From NCBI GenBank assembly GCA_903886165.1, contig CAISLL010000104.1, positions 1-5,660 of the forward strand: 5,660 nucleotides of DNA, in the 5' to 3' direction. Position numbers and translations under genes: made by a program. The notes beneath the pieces were generated by a model that was not told the DNA's origin, searched no databases, and saw only the letters and a program-made list of their open reading frames with translations. Below, piece by piece: positions 1 to 5,660 of this stretch. Positions within the stretch are counted from its first letter, which is position 1, and every line of letters starts with the position of its first letter. The stretch comes from an uncultured beta proteobacterium. GTDB taxonomy: Bacteria; Pseudomonadota; Gammaproteobacteria; Burkholderiales; Burkholderiaceae_C.

Positions 1-279
1 CATTGCATAGGGCTTGAGCTGCTGCGCGTCCGCGTAGGCCAGGCGGTAGAGCACGGCGGTGCTATTGAGCGCGGTGCTGGTCTGCGGCGTGCTGAACTCC
101 AGCGGGGGCAAATTGGCGATGCGTGTGCTGGGCGCGATTTGTAACGCGCCGGGTCCAAAGTCGTACACCACCGGGGTCCCGCCAGGCCGTGGCAGCGTGC
201 AGCCTGTCAAAGTTACTAAATATATAAAAAATAGGCTTCTAGCCCTTTTTAAACATGCGCTTGTAGCTATATTATTCAT
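1..279 (-). CDS. ABC-type transport auxiliary lipoprotein of the MCE system (partial, runs off left edge)
   Basis: I translated this by hand from the ATG at 279-277; 93 codons are visible and the C-terminus lies outside the window. The protein opens with a lipoprotein signal peptide: a basic n-region (KRAR at residues 11-14), a hydrophobic stretch (LFFIYLVTL) and a lipobox LTGC, with the lipidated cysteine at residue 27. After it come VVYDFGPG and AVLYRLAYAD, sequences typical of the ABC_trans_aux (PqiC-like) lipoprotein family that accompanies MCE transporters. It is the fourth gene of the operon, 67 bases after the MCE gene, with no good promoter between them. The family is thought to act at the outer-membrane side of the lipid pathway. 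The frame opens after a TGA at 312-314 and the 279 ATG is the only upstream start. The SD sequence is weak. Oddity: the signal peptide is largely encoded by an AT-rich repeat. Confidence 0.85.
   Translation of the reverse strand, partial: MNNIATSACLKRARSLFFIYLVTLTGCTLPRPGGTPVVYDFGPGALQIAPSTRIANLPPLEFSTPQTSTALNSTAVLYRLAYADAQQLKPYAM
228..273. repeat. AT-rich imperfect palindromic repeat, probably a dispersed Comamonadaceae element
   Basis: The arms ATAGGCTTCTAGCCC (231-245) and GCGCTTGTAGCTAT (257-270) form an imperfect inverted repeat: the left arm matches the reverse complement of the right arm at 11 of 14 positions with a one-base bulge. It sits in an island (211-290) that is about 28% GC by my count, while flanking DNA is about 60% or more. 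From memory, palindromes with TAGCT..GCGC and GGCTAGAAGCC arms are scattered through Rhodoferax, Polaromonas and Acidovorax genomes; I could not verify this. It lies entirely within the start of the lipoprotein gene and supplies roughly residues 4 to 18. It is not a simple terminator, because the lipoprotein frame runs straight through it. Confidence 0.6.
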
Positions 280-346
280 AGTATCTTGTTCAGCTTGGCT
301 CGGTGGCGTATGGGGTCAGCGGGTGGCATTGGCCTATGGGGTGGGT

Positions 347-1324
347 TCAGTTTTTGCCCGACGCAGGCGCTGCAAAACCGGGCTCGCCCGGGCCGGGTGG
401 TGTGGTGGGTTTGCCCAGCAGCATGGCCTGTGGGTTGTCGGTCAGGGTTTGCGTCAGCTCGCCGAGCTGGCGCGTGGTGCGGGAGGCGTCCAGCACCGCC
501 TGGTCAACGCGCGGCAAGGTGTTGATGCGCAGGGTCTGGCCAGTGGCCACCAGAATGTCGGCGCCCTGGTCCAGCTGGTCGAGTGTGCCACCGGGCGCGT
601 ACATGCGTTCCGTCACCAGCCTGAAGGCACGCGCCGAGGCCCTGGCTTCGTCGGCACTGTCACCGACCCGTTTGGAGGTGAGCTTGACCACGTCCAGGGT
701 GCTCTGGCTTGACGTCAGCAGTGTCGGCAATGTGCTGCGGGTCTGGGCGGTGAGTTGTCTGAGTTCACCTGCGGCCTGGCCAATTTCACTCACCGCGCCC
801 ATCAGCGTTTGCTGGTTGGCCTCGGACAGCAACTGGTTGACGCGCTGACTGCTTTGCTCAAGTTGCTCCAGCAGGCGTTCGCCACGGTCGCTCAGTTTGG
901 TCAGCAGGCCGGGTCTGAGTTCGATGCGGCTGTTGGGTGGCAAGCGCGCGGGTTCAGAACTGACCGCTTTGGGGTCAGGCGCCGCATCATCAAGCTGGAT
1001 AAAGGCCAGCCCGGTCACCCCCTGGTAACCCAGCGTGGCAAAGGTGCGGGTGCTGATGGGGGCGCTGTCGTCCACTGCAATGCTAACCCGCACCTGCCCG
1101 CGCACTTGCGCATCCAGGCCGATGGTGGTGACCTTGCCAATTGGCACGCCTTGATATCGCACGCTGGCCTGTGGCTGCAAACCGCTGACGTTGACGGCGC
1201 CGGTGAGCTGGTAGACATTGAGCGCGCGCGTGTCACGTGTCAGCCACATGGCCAGGCTGACCAGAACGCCGCTGAGCAACAGCACAAAGCTGCCAGCAGC
1301 CAATGCGTGGGATTTGTTTTCCAT
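347..1324 (-). CDS. MCE family protein (MlaD-like substrate-binding subunit of a lipid ABC transporter)
   Basis: This 325-residue protein has one N-terminal membrane anchor (about residues 8-29) and then a single MCE domain (about 38-115) with the family-typical VRYQGVPIGKV and GYQGVTGLAFIQLDD segments. From about 140 to 290 the sequence is rich in Q, L, T and S and looks helical or coiled coil, as in long-tailed MCE proteins whose helices extend a hydrophobic tunnel. The C-terminal tail is rich in P and G. It would be anchored in the inner membrane, oligomerise in the periplasm and pass lipid between the permease and the downstream lipoprotein. It is longer than E. coli MlaD (about 180 residues), so it belongs to the lipoprotein-associated branch. 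The start is supported by an AAAGAG Shine-Dalgarno at 1331-1336. It begins 12 bases after the ATPase stop codon. Confidence 0.93.
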   Translation of the reverse strand: MENKSHALAAGSFVLLLSGVLVSLAMWLTRDTRALNVYQLTGAVNVSGLQPQASVRYQGVPIGKVTTIGLDAQVRGQVRVSIAVDDSAPISTRTFATLGYQGVTGLAFIQLDDAAPDPKAVSSEPARLPPNSRIELRPGLLTKLSDRGERLLEQLEQSSQRVNQLLSEANQQTLMGAVSEIGQAAGELRQLTAQTRSTLPTLLTSSQSTLDVVKLTSKRVGDSADEARASARAFRLVTERMYAPGGTLDQLDQGADILVATGQTLRINTLPRVDQAVLDASRTTRQLGELTQTLTDNPQAMLLGKPTTPPGPGEPGFAAPASGKN

Positions 1325-1336
1325 AATTCGCTCTTT

Positions 1337-2125
1337 TTAACCTGATTTTGGGGTGCCTTGCAACAAGATGCTGGCCCGGCGGCCACGCTCGCCCAGAAAA
1401 TATTCCTTGATGAACGGGTGTGGCTGCGCCATGACGTGCGCGGCGGTGCCCTCAGCAACGATGTGTTTGTCTGCCACCACAGCGATGCGGGTGGACAGCT
1501 CCAGCAGGGTGTCCAGGTCATGTGTGACCATGACCACCGTCAGGCGCAGCTCCTGGTGCAGGGACTCGAGCAGGGCGCAAAACTCGTCGGCGCTGCCGGG
1601 GTCCAGGCCGGCGGTGGGTTCGTCCAGCAGCAACAGCGGCGGGTCCATGACGAGGGCGCGGGCCAGCGCCGCCCGTTTGGTCATGCCGCCCGACAAATCG
1701 GCTGGCATTTTGTGCGCTGCTGACGCGTCCAGCCCGACCATGCGCAGCTTGACCATGGCCACGTCATGGATCAAGTCAGCCGGCAAGGTCTTGAGCTCAC
1801 GCAGCGGGAAGGCAATGTTGTCAAGCACGCTAAAGGCAGAAAACAGTGCGCCATGCTGAAAGAGCATGCCGACCCGGCTGGCAGCGCCCTCGCGGCCCAT
1901 GCTGGCAGCCGGTTCGCCCAGCACGGTGACGCTGCCACGTGTCGGTTTTTCCAGGCCAAGGATTTGCCGCAGCAGCACGGTTTTGCCACTGCCGGAGCCG
2001 CCCACAATCGACAGCAGCTCGCCAGCGTCAATGCGTAAGCTCAGGTTCTGATGCACGACCGCGTCCATGCCTGCGCTGTGAAACACCGACCACAGCTTGT
2101 CAATTTCAACCACTGTCGCGCTCAT
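1337..2125 (-). CDS. ABC transporter ATP-binding protein (MlaF-like)
   Basis: This 262-residue cytoplasmic ATPase has every ABC motif intact: Walker A GGSGSGKT at 42-49, Q-loop Gln90, signature LSGGM at 144-148, Walker B LLLLDEP at 164-170 with catalytic Glu169, D-loop GLDP at 173-176 and switch His202. The length and the LSGGM signature (rather than LSGGQ) fit the MlaF/Ttg2A group that powers MCE lipid transporters. The start codon overlaps the permease stop in an ATGA arrangement. With no strong independent SD, translation is probably coupled to the permease gene. It should form a homodimer on the permease and drive lipid movement. Substrate and direction cannot be read from the sequence. 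Confidence 0.95.
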   Translation of the reverse strand: MSATVVEIDKLWSVFHSAGMDAVVHQNLSLRIDAGELLSIVGGSGSGKTVLLRQILGLEKPTRGSVTVLGEPAASMGREGAASRVGMLFQHGALFSAFSVLDNIAFPLRELKTLPADLIHDVAMVKLRMVGLDASAAHKMPADLSGGMTKRAALARALVMDPPLLLLDEPTAGLDPGSADEFCALLESLHQELRLTVVMVTHDLDTLLELSTRIAVVADKHIVAEGTAAHVMAQPHPFIKEYFLGERGRRASILLQGTPKSG

Positions 2126-3255
2126 AGGCCCACATTCTTGAAAACGACGGCAAACAGGGCATCCACCAGCAGCACCACGGTGATGCTGGTAACCACCGAG
2201 GCCGTGGTGCCCTGGCCCAGGCTCTCAGTGTTGGGTTTCACGCGCAGGCCGTAGTGGCAGCCAATCAGCGCAATCAGCAGCCCGAACACCACCGATTTGC
2301 CCACGGCCAGCCACAGGTTGCCAATTTCCACCGCATCAGGCAGCGTGGCAAAAAAATACGCGGGTGTCACACCCAGCACGGCATCAGCCGCCAGCATGCC
2401 GCCCAAAAGTGCCGACAGCGTGGTCCAGACGGCGATCAGCGGCATGGCAACCGCCATGGCGATGGCGCGCGGCAACACCAGCCGGTAGCCTTTGGCAATG
2501 CCCATGACTTTCATGGCATCCAGCTCTTCGGTGACCCGCATCACACCAATCTGCGCTGTGATGGCCGAGCCGGAGCGTCCCGCGATCAGAATCGCGGCCA
2601 GCATGGGGCCGAGTTCGCGAATGATGGCAATGCCCAGAATGTTGACGATGAAACTGTCGGCGCCAAATTGGCGCAGCTGACGCGACATCAGGTAGGCCAG
2701 CACAATGCCAATCATGAAGCCCACCAGCGCGGTCACCGGCAGCGCGGTGGCCCCGATGCGGAACAGGTGGCCCGACACATCGCGCCACGGGCCGCGTCCG
2801 GGCGCACGCAGCAGGGTGGCGGTATCCAGCAGCAGTTGGCCCATCAGCGTCAGCAGGCCCACCAGGTGGTCCCACAGTCGCCAGAGCTTTTCGCCCAGTA
2901 GCAAAAAAAGTTGCCAGAAGCTGGTGCGGGCAGGCTGGTCATCCGGGGCGGAAAAACGCGCCACCCGTTCCAGCATGGCACGCTGGGCTGGGTTGATCTG
3001 CAACCCGGCTGGCCATTGGCGGCCCCAGGTGTTCCAGAGCAGTTGTGCGCCGGTATGGTCAAGCCGGGTCAAGGTGCGCAAATCCCAGTCGGTTGGCGGC
3101 GTGGACGCAGCGGCTTGCAATGGGCTCAGCGCCTGGCTGATGCGAAGCCACGCAGCGGGCTCGGCCAGGCGTGCGGCACTCCAACTGCCGCCCAGCGTCG
3201 CGCGGCGGCCGGTGTGGCTGTTCTCCAGGGTGAGTGTGGGGGTGGCTTCGGGCAT
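2122..3255 (-). CDS. MlaE-family ABC transporter permease with fused N-terminal STAS domain
   Basis: This 377-residue protein has two parts. Residues about 10-105 look like a degenerate STAS (MlaB-like) domain, including LDHTGAQLLW at 65-74, the region that normally carries the conserved D-x-G. Residues about 115-377 are an MlaE permease with an amphipathic stretch and roughly five hydrophobic segments (about 168-190, 205-227, 262-290, 318-334, 352-373). The hallmark loop lies at 213-252, with RELGPML and then AGRSGSA and EELDAM. In E. coli the STAS protein MlaB is separate and stabilises the ATPase; here the fusion explains why no mlaB gene follows. The start is supported by GGAAGA at 3261-3266, five bases upstream. 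It is the first gene of the operon, and its stop overlaps the ATPase start. Confidence 0.93.
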   Translation of the reverse strand: MPEATPTLTLENSHTGRRATLGGSWSAARLAEPAAWLRISQALSPLQAAASTPPTDWDLRTLTRLDHTGAQLLWNTWGRQWPAGLQINPAQRAMLERVARFSAPDDQPARTSFWQLFLLLGEKLWRLWDHLVGLLTLMGQLLLDTATLLRAPGRGPWRDVSGHLFRIGATALPVTALVGFMIGIVLAYLMSRQLRQFGADSFIVNILGIAIIRELGPMLAAILIAGRSGSAITAQIGVMRVTEELDAMKVMGIAKGYRLVLPRAIAMAVAMPLIAVWTTLSALLGGMLAADAVLGVTPAYFFATLPDAVEIGNLWLAVGKSVVFGLLIALIGCHYGLRVKPNTESLGQGTTASVVTSITVVLLVDALFAVVFKNVGL

Positions 3256-3302
3256 GGCAATCTTCCGTGCTGCATCGTAACGGCAACGGTGGGTTGCTTG
3301 TC

Positions 3303-3324
3303 ATACCGGGTCACGACCCGGCAT
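3303..3324. repeat. REP-like hairpin in the divergent intergenic region
   Basis: The 22 bases form an inverted repeat with CCGGGT (3306-3311), loop CACG and ACCCGG (3316-3321). Two further outer pairs follow after one A/C mismatch. The whole reads GTCATACCGGG...CCCGGCATCCAG, which resembles the abundant GTCATnCC...GGnATCCAG intergenic palindromes of many proteobacteria. It lies upstream of both flanking genes, so it is not a terminator for either. No copy is visible elsewhere in this window, so membership of a dispersed family is an inference. Confidence 0.5.
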
Positions 3325-3363
3325 CCAGACTTGCGGGTGGCACTGGTTTGCGGATCGGGTCTG

Positions 3364-3378
3364 CAATGACAGTCATTG
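3364..3378. promoter_or_regulatory. Perfect 15-bp palindrome, candidate operator
   Basis: CAATGAC-A-GTCATTG is a perfect 7+1+7 palindrome centred at 3371, about 51 bases before the oxidoreductase ATG at 3422. Perfect odd-length palindromes of this size near a promoter usually bind a dimeric regulator such as a TetR, MarR or GntR protein. No regulator gene is in the window, so the regulator and its effector are unknown. Confidence 0.4.
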
Positions 3379-3421
3379 GCCGTGCGGCAAAATGATTGAA
3401 GAACCATTTGAGAGACACCTA

Positions 3422-5110
3422 ATGAGCACCACGTTTGACACCATCATCATCGGCGCGGGTACCGCTGGCTGCCTGCTGGCCAACCGGCTCAGTGCGGACC
3501 CGGCCAAAAGTGTGTTGCTGATCGAGGCGGGTCGCCCCGACAACTACCACTGGATTCACATCCCTGTGGGTTACCTGTATTGCATTGGCAACCCGCGCAC
3601 CGACTGGCTTTACAAGACCGAGCCCGATGCGGGTCTGAACGGGCGCAGCCTGCGTTACCCGCGCGGCAAGGTGCTGGGCGGCTGCAGCAGTATCAACGGA
3701 ATGATCTACATGCGTGGGCAAGCGCGTGACTATGACCAGTGGGCGCAACTGACCGGCGATGACGCCTGGGCTTGGCAGGCTGCTCTGCCGGATTTCATGG
3801 CGCATGAAAATCACTACAAGTTGGATAGCTGTTCACGCAATGATTACAAGGGAGAAGACTCAAACAGACTTGAGAGATTCAGCCAGTTTCACGGCACTGG
3901 CGGTGAGTGGCGGGTGGAAAAACAGCGCCTGCGTTGGGATGTGCTCGATGCATTTGCACAGGCGGCGCAGCAGGCTGGCATACCTGCGTCCCAGGATTTC
4001 AATGCTGGGTCAAACGAAGGCGTGGGCTATTTTGAGGTGAACCAGAGGCGCGGCTGGCGCTGGAACACCGCCAAGGCGTTTTTGCGCCCGGAGTGCGCGC
4101 GCCGCCCGAACTTCACGCTGTGGACCTCTTCCCAGGTGGTCAAACTCTTGATCGAGCCACAAGCCAGCGGCCAGTTGCGTTGCACCGGCGTGCAGGTGCG
4201 CACCCCCAGCGGCATGGTCAGTGCGCAGGCGGCGGCAGATGTCATTTTGAGCGCCGGCAGCATTGGGTCGCCCCAAATCCTGCAACTCTCGGGCATCGGG
4301 CCGGCTGCCTTGTTGCAAGCACACGGCGTGCCGGTGTTGTTTGACGCGCCTGGTGTTGGCGCCAACCTGCAGGACCACTTGCAGATTCGCTCGGTGTACA
4401 AGGTGCAAGGGGTCAAAACGCTCAATGTTCAGAGCAGCTCGCTATGGGGCAAGGCCATGATCGGGCTGGAGTATGCCCTCAGGCGCAGCGGCCCGATGAG
4501 CATGGCCCCGAGCCAGCTCGGGGCCTTCACCCGCAGCGATGCCAGCCAGGTTTACCCGAACATTGAGTACCACGTGCAGCCGCTGAGCCTGGAAGCCTTT
4601 GGCGAGCCGCTGCACCCTTTTCCAGCGTTCACCGCCAGTGTCTGCAACCTGAACCCGACCAGCCGTGGCAGCGTGCAGATCAAATCGCCCGACTTCACGG
4701 CAGCCCCAGCCATTGCCCCGAACTACCTCAGCACTGAAGAAGACCGCAAGGTGGCGGCTGATTCGCTGCGCCTGACGCGCACCATCGTGCAGCAACCGGC
4801 CCTGGCCAAATACCAGCCGCAGGAGTTCAAACCCGGTGTGCAATATCAGACGGACGATGATCTTGCGCGGCTGGCAGGCGACATCGCCACTACTATTTTT
4901 CACCCGGTTGGCACCACCAAGATGGGCCGTGCAGATGACCCGCTGGCGGTGTTGGACAGTCACCTGCGGGTGCGCGGCCCGGGTGGCTTGATTGCAGGTT
5001 TGCGTGTGGTGGATGCCGGTGCCATGCCCGTCATCACCAGTGGCAACACCAATTCACCGGTGCTGATGATGGCTGAGAAGGCGGTGCGCTGGATTCAGGC
5101 CTGCATTTGA
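3422..5110 (+). CDS. GMC-family FAD-dependent oxidoreductase (choline/alcohol dehydrogenase-like)
   Basis: This 562-residue flavoprotein has an N-terminal FAD-binding GAGTAG at 11-16 with ribose-binding Glu35, GMC signature 1 within RGKVLGGCSSINGMIYMRG (81-99) and signature 2 GSIGSPQILQLSGIG (279-293). The active-site pair is His494 in HPVGTTKMG and Asn542 in GNTNSP. The family oxidises primary alcohols or choline to aldehydes and passes electrons from FADH2 to the respiratory chain (dehydrogenases) or to oxygen (oxidases). The overall style resembles BetA and AlkJ, but the substrate cannot be assigned. I chose the ATG at 3422 because GAGAGA precedes it and the FAD motif then starts at the usual distance; the in-frame ATG at 3392 has no SD and adds ten atypical residues. 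There is no signal peptide. Oddity: residues about 134-154 are an extra low-GC insertion. It is transcribed alone. Confidence 0.92.
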   Translation: MSTTFDTIIIGAGTAGCLLANRLSADPAKSVLLIEAGRPDNYHWIHIPVGYLYCIGNPRTDWLYKTEPDAGLNGRSLRYPRGKVLGGCSSINGMIYMRGQARDYDQWAQLTGDDAWAWQAALPDFMAHENHYKLDSCSRNDYKGEDSNRLERFSQFHGTGGEWRVEKQRLRWDVLDAFAQAAQQAGIPASQDFNAGSNEGVGYFEVNQRRGWRWNTAKAFLRPECARRPNFTLWTSSQVVKLLIEPQASGQLRCTGVQVRTPSGMVSAQAAADVILSAGSIGSPQILQLSGIGPAALLQAHGVPVLFDAPGVGANLQDHLQIRSVYKVQGVKTLNVQSSSLWGKAMIGLEYALRRSGPMSMAPSQLGAFTRSDASQVYPNIEYHVQPLSLEAFGEPLHPFPAFTASVCNLNPTSRGSVQIKSPDFTAAPAIAPNYLSTEEDRKVAADSLRLTRTIVQQPALAKYQPQEFKPGVQYQTDDDLARLAGDIATTIFHPVGTTKMGRADDPLAVLDSHLRVRGPGGLIAGLRVVDAGAMPVITSGNTNSPVLMMAEKAVRWIQACI

Positions 5111-5119
5111 GGCTGGCTG

Positions 5120-5135
5120 ACGGCGGTGGCGCCGT
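5120..5135. terminator. Weak hairpin between convergent reading frames
   Basis: ACGGCG-GTGG-CGCCGT is a perfect 6-bp stem with a four-base loop, starting 10 bases after the oxidoreductase stop and before the end of the chemotaxis-protein fragment on the other strand. It is GC-rich but has only TT after it and no U-tract, so it is at best a weak or Rho-assisted terminator. Confidence 0.3.
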
Positions 5136-5156
5136 TCCGGTGCAGCCCGCCGGTGG

Positions 5157-5446
5157 TCAGTAGCGGCTGAGCAGGGATTGGTCATCGGCCGGGTCGCCAG
5201 GCCCTGGCTCGTAAGTAATGTTTGCCCCGGCGTGCTGGAACTGTCCGTTGTTGTCCACCTTGAAGACCGCCACGGTCTGCACAAGTTCAGCCGCCTGTGT
5301 TCTGAGGCTGGTGGCAGAAGCTGCCATTTGCTCAACCAGTGCTGCGTTTTGCTGGGTCGTTTCGTCCATGTGGGTAACGGCTTCTCCCACCTGGGACACA
5401 CCTGACGATTGTTCACTGCTGGCCGAGCTGATCTCGCCCATGATGT
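5157..5446 (-). pseudogene. C-terminal fragment of a methyl-accepting chemotaxis protein
   Basis: The visible frame reads IMGEISSASSEQS, then THMDETTQQNAALVEQMAAS and ELVQTVAVFK, then about 37 variable residues to a TGA at 5159-5157. This is the standard end of the cytoplasmic signalling helix of betaproteobacterial chemoreceptors, which pass ligand signals to CheA/CheW. A full receptor has about 500 or more residues; only about 95 remain. The sensor, membrane segments, HAMP domain and signalling tip are absent. Upstream of IMGEIS the frame loses all similarity (IGRRIGIH) and meets a stop at 5474-5472, so the gene is cut at about 5444-5447. The ATG at 5441 is an internal methionine with no ribosome site. 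It converges on the oxidoreductase gene, 46 bases apart. It is almost certainly non-functional unless the break is an assembly artefact. Confidence 0.85.
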
Positions 5447-5660
5447 GAATCCCGATTCTTCTGCCGATGTGTCATACAAAGTCAATGACAGATGGCAAAT
5501 GTCGGGATGGCTGTCTCTAGAAGAGACTTCGGCGCGCCAATTGAGTGGCGACGCTTTGCGTTGGGATGCCGATCTGCGCGACACCACCAAAGCCTGGGGT
5601 TTTGGCCTGAAAGGAAGAGTACGGTCCAATCTGCACATCGGCGCGGACATCAGCAGTTCA
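5445..5660 (+). pseudogene. 5'-truncated fragment of an MtrB/PioB-family outer-membrane beta-barrel (runs off right edge)
   Basis: The frame is open from 5406 to the window end. From about residue NPDSSADVSYKVNDRW onward it shows alternating beta-strands ending in aromatic residues: WQMSGWLSLEETSARQ, then LRWDADLRDTTKAWGFGLKG and SNLHIGADIS. The pattern of strand, Y-K-V-N-D-x-W, a D-L-x-D-T turn and a G-x-G-L-K-G strand is what I recall of the C-terminal half of MtrB/PioB decahaem-associated porins. These sheathe a multihaem cytochrome and carry electrons across the outer membrane in metal-reducing or iron-oxidising bacteria. There is no signal peptide, N-terminal CXXC region or ribosome site; upstream, the frame passes into antisense of the chemotaxis-protein fragment. 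The only nearby start-like codons are GTG 5445 and TTG 5409. Another outer-membrane porin family remains possible. The 3' end is not visible. Confidence 0.6.

Larger units (their letters stand above)
3256..3421. promoter_or_regulatory. Divergent intergenic region between the MCE operon and the GMC oxidoreductase gene
   Basis: This 166-base gap must hold promoters for both directions, because the two flanking genes are transcribed away from each other. I see no strong sigma-70 box. A weak leftward candidate is ATGACA with TACGAT downstream at about 19-base spacing (near 3275-3305), which is poor. Ribosome sites are clear: GGAAGA at 3261-3266 for the permease and GAGAGA at 3410-3415 for the oxidoreductase, six bases before the ATG at 3422. 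Two distinct inverted repeats lie between and are listed separately. Confidence 0.5.

Noticed and set aside
241..250. AGCCCTTTTT as the T-tract of a rho-independent terminator
   Set aside because: It lies inside the lipoprotein coding sequence and is the centre of the palindromic repeat; no gene ends on the plus strand before it.
59..712. Plus-strand open frame of 217 codons over the lipoprotein and MCE genes
   Set aside because: Its translation has no recognisable family and lies antisense to genes with clear homology; high-GC DNA gives long spurious frames.
2903..2909. Run of seven A (seven T in the permease gene) as a phase-variation tract
   Set aside because: Seven bases is short for slippage and the permease frame is intact through it; there is no other evidence of switching.
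2705..3280. Plus-strand open frame of 191 codons opposite the permease gene
   Set aside because: Composition rich in R, S and W without domain pattern; antisense shadow of the permease.
3392..3421. Upstream ATG at 3392 as start of the oxidoreductase
   Set aside because: No Shine-Dalgarno before it, and the FAD motif would sit unusually far from the N-terminus; the ATG at 3422 has GAGAGA at the right distance.
5054..5650. Minus-strand open frame of 198 codons across the right end
   Set aside because: It runs antisense to the oxidoreductase end and to the beta-barrel frame and shows no protein-family pattern; a shadow.

Overview
The base composition (roughly 60% GC or more over most of the window), the codon use and the protein families point to a betaproteobacterium of the Burkholderiales, most likely Comamonadaceae (a Rhodoferax/Polaromonas-like lineage). 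This placement is an inference from protein style and from a repeat I associate with that family; no database was consulted.

Left part (1-3255, minus strand): a four-gene operon for an MCE-type lipid ABC transporter, transcribed from about 3255 towards 1. The order is a STAS-fused MlaE-type permease, an MlaF-type ATPase, an MlaD-type MCE protein and an ABC-transport auxiliary lipoprotein that runs off the left edge. The permease and ATPase genes overlap by 4 bases and the ATPase and MCE genes are 12 bases apart. The lipoprotein follows after a 67-base gap. The first part of the lipoprotein signal peptide is encoded by a very AT-rich imperfect palindrome that looks like a dispersed repeat. Together the proteins should form an inner-membrane complex, a periplasmic MCE assembly and an outer-membrane-side lipoprotein that move lipids or other hydrophobic molecules across the envelope.

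Middle (3256-3421): a divergent intergenic region with a REP-like hairpin and a separate perfect 15-bp palindrome just upstream of the rightward gene. Then 3422-5110 (plus): a complete FAD-dependent GMC oxidoreductase of the choline/alcohol dehydrogenase type, with an unusual low-GC insertion near residues 130-155.

Right part (5111-5660): a remnant zone. A minus-strand fragment encodes only the last ~95 residues of a methyl-accepting chemotaxis protein. It abuts, at about 5444-5447, a plus-strand open frame that looks like an interior part of an MtrB/PioB-family outer-membrane beta-barrel (the porin of extracellular electron conduits), also without its 5' end. Two genes that have both lost their 5' ends meet head to head at one point. 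This implies a rearrangement, or an assembly chimera, and it is the most notable feature here. I see no tRNA, rRNA, CRISPR array, transposase or convincing novel multi-gene system.
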